Assembly: GCA_002898295.1 (NCBI GenBank)
Contig: BEHX01000010.1
Location: 1 to 64,000 of the forward strand
DNA from: a bacterium HR21
Lineage (GTDB): Bacteria; Bacteroidota; Ignavibacteria; Kapaibacteriales; HRBIN21
Length of the DNA: 64,000 bases
Reading direction: 5' to 3'
Positions 58,277 through 64,000 of this stretch are shown piece after piece (positions within the stretch are counted from its first letter, which is position 1; every line of letters begins with the position of its first letter). The notes under the pieces were generated by a model. That model saw only the letters and a program-made list of their open reading frames with translations, was not told the DNA's origin and ran no database searches. Position numbers and translations under genes: made by a program.

Positions 58277-59620
58277 ATGGCATTCCGTCAAGTGCCGCTT
58301 CGGCAAGAGCCTCCGCAGGTTGTGATCCCACCGCTGCAGCAGCTACCTGCTCCGCCTGGCTGGCAGTGGTATATTCTGCCAGAGCATAGCCTTCCGCTTG
58401 TCTCCTGGCAGCTCATTTTCCCGGTTGGAGCAGCTCATGCGCCACAGCCAGGATTGACCTGGCTGACACTGCGGAGCCTCCTGCGGGGGACGAAGCACCA
58501 GAGGGCAGAAGAGTTCCATTGCCGACTGGAAGCCACCGGCGCGACGCTGGAGGTTGCCATCCAGCAAGACTTCAGTGTCGTGCGCTGCCTCTGTCTGCGA
58601 ACTGTTCTCTCGGAAGTCTTCCCGCTGGTGCTGGAGATGCTTGCCGAACCGGCGTTCCTTGAGGAGGAAGTCAGCCGTGAACGGCAGCGGCAGGAGGTGG
58701 CGCTGGAGGAACAGTGCCAGGAGGTCGAGGCATTGGCACGGTTTGCCTTTTTTACCCTTGCTGCTGCAGGGCATCCCTATAGCCAGCCGCGGTTGGGCAA
58801 GCGCTCCGTGCTTCCCCACCTGACAGCCGATGCCTGCCGTCGGTGGTACGAGGTGATGTGCCGGGCGGTGCCGCGCATCGTGCTCATCGGTGGGGATCTC
58901 CGTGCAGAGGAGGCGCTGCAGTGGTTGGAACGGCTGCAGGGTGCCTTCCCGGCAGAGGGGGTAGAGAGCACGCTCCCGCCGCTTGCTGGACAGTGGCAAC
59001 GCCGGGTTGCCCTTGCGGCAAAACCCGGTGCACTGCAGAGCGCTCTCACCTTTGGACTTCCAGCTCCCCGAGCCGGACAGGAAGCGTATCCGGCTGCATA
59101 CCTGATTGCGGCTTCCCTCGGGGGCTATTTCCTGGCACGGCTCAATCGGCGCTTGCGGGAGTATGAGGGCATGACCTACGGTGTCTCCGCTGTCCTTCTG
59201 TCGTTGCGCGCCGGTGGACTGACACTCATCGAGACTTCGCTTGCCACCGAGCAGCTCGGGCATGCATGCGCTCGTGTGCTCGACGAGCTCGAATGGCTCC
59301 AGCACAATCCTCTGCCGCAAGAGGAGTTCCAACGGGTGCTCCGGGTAGTCTACGGGGCAACGCTGCGGCAGACTGTCACGCTCGATGGCATCCTTGGACT
59401 TTACAGCAGCGCCCTCGTCCATGGTCTTGCCAGCCAGTACCCACAGCACTTTTTGGAAGCTCTGCGCCGACTGACCCCGGAGGAACTCCTCGCAGTGCAG
59501 CGGGACTTCTTTCGCCCTGAGCTGGTACTCATTGCCGCTGCCGGAGACCCTGAGGAAGTTGCGCCCCAGCTTGCGGGCTTCGGGAGGGTGGAGACCGTGC
59601 CTTCCCCGTGTGAGAGCTAA
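58277..59620 (+). CDS. M16-family peptidase-like protein, HxxEH not conserved
   Basis: M16 fold pattern (QPGLTWLTLRSLLRGTKHQRAEEFHCRLEATGATLEVAIQQDFSVV; FLEEEVSRERQRQEVALEEQ), GLTWLTL replaces the zinc motif. Confidence 0.8.
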   Translation: MAFRQVPLRQEPPQVVIPPLQQLPAPPGWQWYILPEHSLPLVSWQLIFPVGAAHAPQPGLTWLTLRSLLRGTKHQRAEEFHCRLEATGATLEVAIQQDFSVVRCLCLRTVLSEVFPLVLEMLAEPAFLEEEVSRERQRQEVALEEQCQEVEALARFAFFTLAAAGHPYSQPRLGKRSVLPHLTADACRRWYEVMCRAVPRIVLIGGDLRAEEALQWLERLQGAFPAEGVESTLPPLAGQWQRRVALAAKPGALQSALTFGLPAPRAGQEAYPAAYLIAASLGGYFLARLNRRLREYEGMTYGVSAVLLSLRAGGLTLIETSLATEQLGHACARVLDELEWLQHNPLPQEEFQRVLRVVYGATLRQTVTLDGILGLYSSALVHGLASQYPQHFLEALRRLTPEELLAVQRDFFRPELVLIAAAGDPEEVAPQLAGFGRVETVPSPCES

Positions 59621-60561
59621 TAGGCAGCCTGCAGCATCTCTTCCAGGCACGCTGCCACACTCCGCGCCAGGGCAGGGAGTGCGTAACCGCCTTCGAGGAC
59701 AGCGACCAGGCGTCCGTTGCAGAAGGTGGCAGCCCACTGTAGCGTTTGTCGGCACATCCAGCGGAAGCTTTCTTCCGTCAGGCGTTGTGATGCCAGGGGA
59801 TCATCCCGATGCGCATCGAACCCGGCAGAGATCAGGATGAGGTCGGGGTGGAACGCTGCAACGGCAGGGGCAATGAGCTGCTCGAATGCCCTCCGGTAGG
59901 CGCTCTCGTCACTCCCCGGCGGCAGAGGGATGTTGAGGGTGAAGCCTTCACCGACGCCGCGACCGCGTTCGTCCGCCCGTCCGGTCCCGGGATAGAGCGG
60001 GAACTGGTGCAGGCTGACGTAGAAGACCGTCGGGTCTTCCTCGAAAATGTGCTGTGTCCCGTTACCGTGATGGACGTCCCAGTCCAGGATGAGGATACGG
60101 CGCAGACCGTGGTATACTTGGGCAGCGCGGGCAGCGATGGCCACGTTATTGAACAGGCAGAATCCCATTGCGTGGTCACGCTCGGCGTGGTGTCCCGGCG
60201 GACGGATGGCGCAGAATGCGTTGCGGCACCTGCCCTCGATGACAGCCTCGAGTGCTCGCAGAACTCCTCCGGCGGCAAGGCAGGCAACCTCATACGAGGC
60301 TGGGCAGAGAGCCGTGTCCGGGTCAAGCCAGACGATGCCCTGGCGGGGAAGACTCCGACGGATGAACTCACAGTAGGACTCGGCATGGACCAGGGTGAGT
60401 TCTTCCAGGGTTGCCATCCGGGGAGCCAGATGGAGGAGCTGGCTCCACAGCGAGCGCTGGTGGAGCTCCTGCCAGATTGCCTGGAGCCGTTCCGGGCGCT
60501 CGGGATGTCCGCTGCCGGTATCGTGAGCCAGGTAGCGCTCATCGGTCACAAAGCCTGTCAT
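59617..60561 (-). CDS. Histone deacetylase/acetoin utilization family protein
   Basis: HPERPERL, RPPGHHAERDHAMGFCLFNNVAIAA, LDWDVHHGNGTQHIF, ISAGFDAHRDDPL. Confidence 0.95.
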   Translation of the reverse strand: MTGFVTDERYLAHDTGSGHPERPERLQAIWQELHQRSLWSQLLHLAPRMATLEELTLVHAESYCEFIRRSLPRQGIVWLDPDTALCPASYEVACLAAGGVLRALEAVIEGRCRNAFCAIRPPGHHAERDHAMGFCLFNNVAIAARAAQVYHGLRRILILDWDVHHGNGTQHIFEEDPTVFYVSLHQFPLYPGTGRADERGRGVGEGFTLNIPLPPGSDESAYRRAFEQLIAPAVAAFHPDLILISAGFDAHRDDPLASQRLTEESFRWMCRQTLQWAATFCNGRLVAVLEGGYALPALARSVAACLEEMLQAAY

Positions 60562-60621
60562 CGCTGTCCCGTGCGTCTTTTATGAGGGAGAGTCTAACAC
60601 GCAGACAAGGGACGAACAAGG

Positions 60622-61695
60622 ATGCGGCTGCTCGTCTTTGCGCTCTCCGGCATCGGGGATGCGCTCCTGTTTACTCCCGCGCTGGCGCTGCTGAAGGAGC
60701 ATTTCCCGGAGGCGGAGGTGGACATTGTGGCAATGTTTCCGGGGGTTCGGGAGCTCTACGAGCGCCATCCCGGGGTGCACCGGGTATGGTTCTGGGACTT
60801 CCTCCGGGAACCAGTATGGCGCTCGCTCGGCTTCCTGTGGCGCCTGCGGCGGGAGCGTTACGACATTGCCCTGACGGTCTACCCTTCCAACCGGTGGGAA
60901 TACAACGTACTGGTGTGGTTGACCGGGGCGCCGCTTCGCGTCGGGCACCGGTACGCCCATCTGGACTTCTGCCAACTGAATTGGCTCAAGAACCGGACGG
61001 TGCCAGAAGACGAGCGTCTGCATAACGTTGAGGAAAACGTGCGCCTGGTTGCGCTCCTGGGAGTTCCCGTCCCGCCGGAGCTACCGCCGTTGCAGCTGTT
61101 CTTCCGTGAGGAGGACCTCCGTGCTGCGGAGCATTGGTATGCTGTGGAGGGAATCCCAGCGGAGGCTTTCTGTGTCGGCTTCCATGCGGGGTCGGCAGTG
61201 TTCAAAAACCATGTTCGTCGGCGGTGGGCACCGGAGAATTTCGCCGCTCTGGCGCGTCGGCTCATCCAGGAATGGGAGGCATGGATTCTGCTCTTCGGTG
61301 CCGGAGCGGAGGAGGAGCTCAACGAGCGAATTCGGGCGCAGACGGGCTTTCCCGAGCGCTGCCGAGTTGTCCGCTCCCCATCGCTGATGGTCAGTGCGGC
61401 AATTATGCGGCGGTGCCAGCTCTTCGTGAGCAATGATTCAGCGCTCATGCATGTGGCAGCCGCGCTCCAGCTCCCCACGGTAGCAATTTTCGCCTACACA
61501 AACCCGGTCTATGTCCGCCCATGGAAGACACGGCACGAACTGGTTCGCCGGGAACTCCCCTGCAGTCCGTGCTTCTACTACTCGCCACGCCCGGTGCAAT
61601 GTCGCTGGAGTGGGGAGAAAGCCTTCATGTGTATCAGCTCCATCACGGTGGAGGAAGTCTGGCACGCATGTCAGCGGCTCTGCGTACGGGAGTAG
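60622..61695 (+). CDS. Glycosyltransferase family 9 (heptosyltransferase-like)
   Basis: ALSGIGDALLFTPALALLKEHFPEAEVDIV; FVSNDSALMHVAAALQLPTVAIF. Confidence 0.9.
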   Translation: MRLLVFALSGIGDALLFTPALALLKEHFPEAEVDIVAMFPGVRELYERHPGVHRVWFWDFLREPVWRSLGFLWRLRRERYDIALTVYPSNRWEYNVLVWLTGAPLRVGHRYAHLDFCQLNWLKNRTVPEDERLHNVEENVRLVALLGVPVPPELPPLQLFFREEDLRAAEHWYAVEGIPAEAFCVGFHAGSAVFKNHVRRRWAPENFAALARRLIQEWEAWILLFGAGAEEELNERIRAQTGFPERCRVVRSPSLMVSAAIMRRCQLFVSNDSALMHVAAALQLPTVAIFAYTNPVYVRPWKTRHELVRRELPCSPCFYYSPRPVQCRWSGEKAFMCISSITVEEVWHACQRLCVRE

Positions 61696-61730
61696 GCTCT
61701 GTAGGAATCCCGACGCGGCGTGTTGCCCCG

Positions 61731-61738
61731 TAATTTTG
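61731..61738 (+). promoter_or_regulatory. TAnnTTTG element upstream of gyrA
   Basis: TAATTTTG, ~18 nt before ATG 61756. Confidence 0.5.
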
Positions 61739-61755
61739 TACGCCGTTTCCCGAAG

Positions 61756-64000
61756 ATGAGGCGAGCAATGGAGCAAACGGAGCGTGAGCGTGTGATCCCC
61801 GTCCTGGTCGAAGACGAGGTGCGGGATGCCTACCTGGACTACGCCATGTCTGTCATTGTCTCCCGCGCCTTGCCCGATGTCCGCGATGGGCTCAAGCCCG
61901 TACAGCGGCGCATTCTCTACGCGATGCATGAGCTGGGGCTGCTACCGAACCGACCATACAAGAAGTCGGCGCGTATTGTCGGGGAAGTGCTCGGGAAATA
62001 CCACCCTCACGGCGATGCGCCTGTCTACGAAGCCATGGTCCGCATGGCGCAGCCGTGGACGATGCGCTACCCACTCATCGACGGGCAGGGCAATTTCGGC
62101 TCCATTGATGGCGATAGCCCTGCTGCGATGCGCTATACGGAAGCCCGCCTGGCACCGCTAGCGCTGGAGACGCTCCGGGACATTGAGAAGAGCACCGTTG
62201 ACTTCCGCCCGAATTTCGATGAGACATTGCAGGAGCCAACGGTGCTGCCAACCGTTGCCCCGCTACTCCTTCTCAACGGTGCCAGCGGTATTGCGGTGGG
62301 CATGGCGACGAGCATTCCGCCGCATAACCTGCAGGAAGTCGTCAGTGCGCTTCTCGCACTGCTCCAAAATCCAGACCTCAGCGACGAGGAGCTCCTGCAG
62401 TATATCCCCGCACCCGACTTTCCTACCGGGGGTATCATCTACGGCTACGAGGGTGTGCGGGAAGCGTACCGGACAGGGCGGGGCAAGATTACCGTGCGCG
62501 GTCGTGCGTTCATTGAGACTCTCCGCAGCGGGCGGGAAGCAATTGTGATCACGGAACTCCCCTTTCAGGTAGCGAAAGCCGCGCTCATCGAGCGGATTGC
62601 CCAGCTGGTGCGGACGAAGACACTGGAGGGCATTGCCGATATCCGGGATGAGTCCGACCGCGAGGGCATGCGCATTGTCATTGAACTCCGGCGCGACGCG
62701 GTGCCGATGGTCGTGCTGAACAATCTCTACAAGCACACGCCGCTGCAGAGTACCTTCTCCATCATCATGCTGGCGCTCGTCGGTGGGCGCCCCCGGGTGT
62801 TGTCGTTGCGGGAGATGTTACACGCCTTTCTCCGCCACCGCCATGAGGTCATTCAGCGGCGGAGCCGCTTCGAGCTGGATGGAGCAGAGCGGCGTGCCCA
62901 CATTGTGGAAGGGCTTTTGAGAGCGCTGGACCAGCTCGATGAGGTCATCGAGACGATTCGCTCTGCGCCTGACCCGGCAACAGCATCGCAGCGTTTGCAA
63001 GACCGCTTCGAGCTCTCAGCCGAACAAGCACGGGCGATCTTAGAAATGCGCCTCCAGCGCTTGACCGGTCTGGAGCGCTCCAGCCTGCATGACGAGTACC
63101 GGCAACTCCTGCAGAGCATTGAACGCCTCCGGGCAATCCTCGGAAGCGAAGAGCTCCAACGGCAGCTGATTGCTGAAGAACTCCGCGAACTTGCCCGTCG
63201 CTATGGGGATGAGCGCCGCACGCGCATTGTCTACGAAGCCCGGGAGCTTACGGCCGAAGATGTCATCCCGGACGAAGAAGTCATTGTGACCATCACGCAC
63301 CAGGGCTTCATCAAGCGGACCCCGGCGGATGCCTATCGGCGGCAGGCAAAAGGCGGACGCGGCTTGAGCGGTGCTTCCCCGCAGGAGGATGACTTCGTCG
63401 AACATGTCCTCTACGCCACTGCCCATGCCGAGATACTCTTTTTCACCAATCGCGGGCGCTGCTACCGGGTCAAAGTCTACGACCTGCCTGAAGGGAGCCG
63501 TACGGCTCGGGGACGCTCGCTGGCAAATCTGATTGGCAAAGCGGCGGAAGAGAAGGTCACTGCCTCTGTTGTGGTCCGCCGCTGGGATGCTGCCGAATAC
63601 ATCGTGATGGTGACCCGTTCCGGGATTGTCAAGCGCGTTGCCCTGGAAGAGTTCCGCACGGTGCGCTCCTCGGGTATCCTTGCGCTGTCGCTGTCCCCAG
63701 AGGATCAGCTCGTGGCAGCACATCTGACCAGCGGAGCACATGAGATTCTCATCGCAACTGCCCGCGGCTTTGCGTGCCGCTTTGCTGAAGAAGAGGTGCG
63801 CCCGATGGGACGAGCGGCAATGGGCGTCCGCGGGATTACCCTGGAGGAGGGCGATATGGTCATCGGAGCAGCTGTCTCAGACTCGCCGGAGGGGCACTTG
63901 CTCATCGTCGGCGAACGCGGCTACGGCAAGCGAACACGGGTGGGAGACTTCCGCCGGACTCGGCGCGGAGCAAAGGGAGTCATCTGCATGAACGTGACGC
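61756..64000 (+). CDS. gyrA: DNA gyrase subunit A (3' end beyond window)
   Basis: [33 protein letters not shown]...[20 protein letters not shown]...[10 protein letters not shown]; GyrA-box-like QAKGGRG; open to window end, so absent from the ORF track. Confidence 0.97.
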   Translation, partial: MRRAMEQTERERVIPVLVEDEVRDAYLDYAMSVIVSRALPDVRDGLKPVQRRILYAMHELGLLPNRPYKKSARIVGEVLGKYHPHGDAPVYEAMVRMAQPWTMRYPLIDGQGNFGSIDGDSPAAMRYTEARLAPLALETLRDIEKSTVDFRPNFDETLQEPTVLPTVAPLLLLNGASGIAVGMATSIPPHNLQEVVSALLALLQNPDLSDEELLQYIPAPDFPTGGIIYGYEGVREAYRTGRGKITVRGRAFIETLRSGREAIVITELPFQVAKAALIERIAQLVRTKTLEGIADIRDESDREGMRIVIELRRDAVPMVVLNNLYKHTPLQSTFSIIMLALVGGRPRVLSLREMLHAFLRHRHEVIQRRSRFELDGAERRAHIVEGLLRALDQLDEVIETIRSAPDPATASQRLQDRFELSAEQARAILEMRLQRLTGLERSSLHDEYRQLLQSIERLRAILGSEELQRQLIAEELRELARRYGDERRTRIVYEARELTAEDVIPDEEVIVTITHQGFIKRTPADAYRRQAKGGRGLSGASPQEDDFVEHVLYATAHAEILFFTNRGRCYRVKVYDLPEGSRTARGRSLANLIGKAAEEKVTASVVVRRWDAAEYIVMVTRSGIVKRVALEEFRTVRSSGILALSLSPEDQLVAAHLTSGAHEILIATARGFACRFAEEEVRPMGRAAMGVRGITLEEGDMVIGAAVSDSPEGHLLIVGERGYGKRTRVGDFRRTRRGAKGVICMNVT

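Noticed and set aside
58343-59755. 470-aa - strand ORF
   Set aside because: Antisense to the M16-like gene; Cys/Arg/Gln-rich without domain signature.

Overview
The window is a gene-dense, GC-rich bacterial chromosome segment. Gene families (T9SS-type C-terminal domain, ExbB-ExbD-ExbD-TonB-PstS-TPR order) and repeated TAnnTTTG promoter-like motifs suggest the Bacteroidota/Chlorobiota/Kapabacteria group; this is inference, with no 16S present. Most of it is core genome: folP(partial)-folD-rluA; rimP-nusA-infB-rbfA-truB-ribF-rpsO-pnp (minus); trkH-trkA; S41 protease/DUF3108/BadF kinase/gamma-CA; ald; rplM-rpsI-rpsB-tsf-pyrH-frr; recG; the exb/tonB locus; rplU-rpmA-mdh; mrp; cutA-radC; an HDAC-like protein; a GT9 glycosyltransferase; and gyrA, which runs off the right edge and is missing from the ORF track. 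The least ordinary region is ~2.1-13.7 kb. It is a co-oriented surface/secretion cluster with a 1.2-kb-codon beta-roll repeat protein, three further beta-helix-like secreted proteins sharing end motifs, a T9SS CTD protein, an OmpA-family protein and an orphan CheY-like regulator. It also carries repeated stop-codon-spanning hairpins and a shared upstream motif. Secondary points of interest are a ~300-bp structured spacer next to an ARPP-1-like protein, tandem FN3 lipoprotein paralogs, an M16 peptidase lacking HxxEH, and an unusual GyrA QRDR. I found no CRISPR array, tRNA/rRNA, transposase or integrated prophage.
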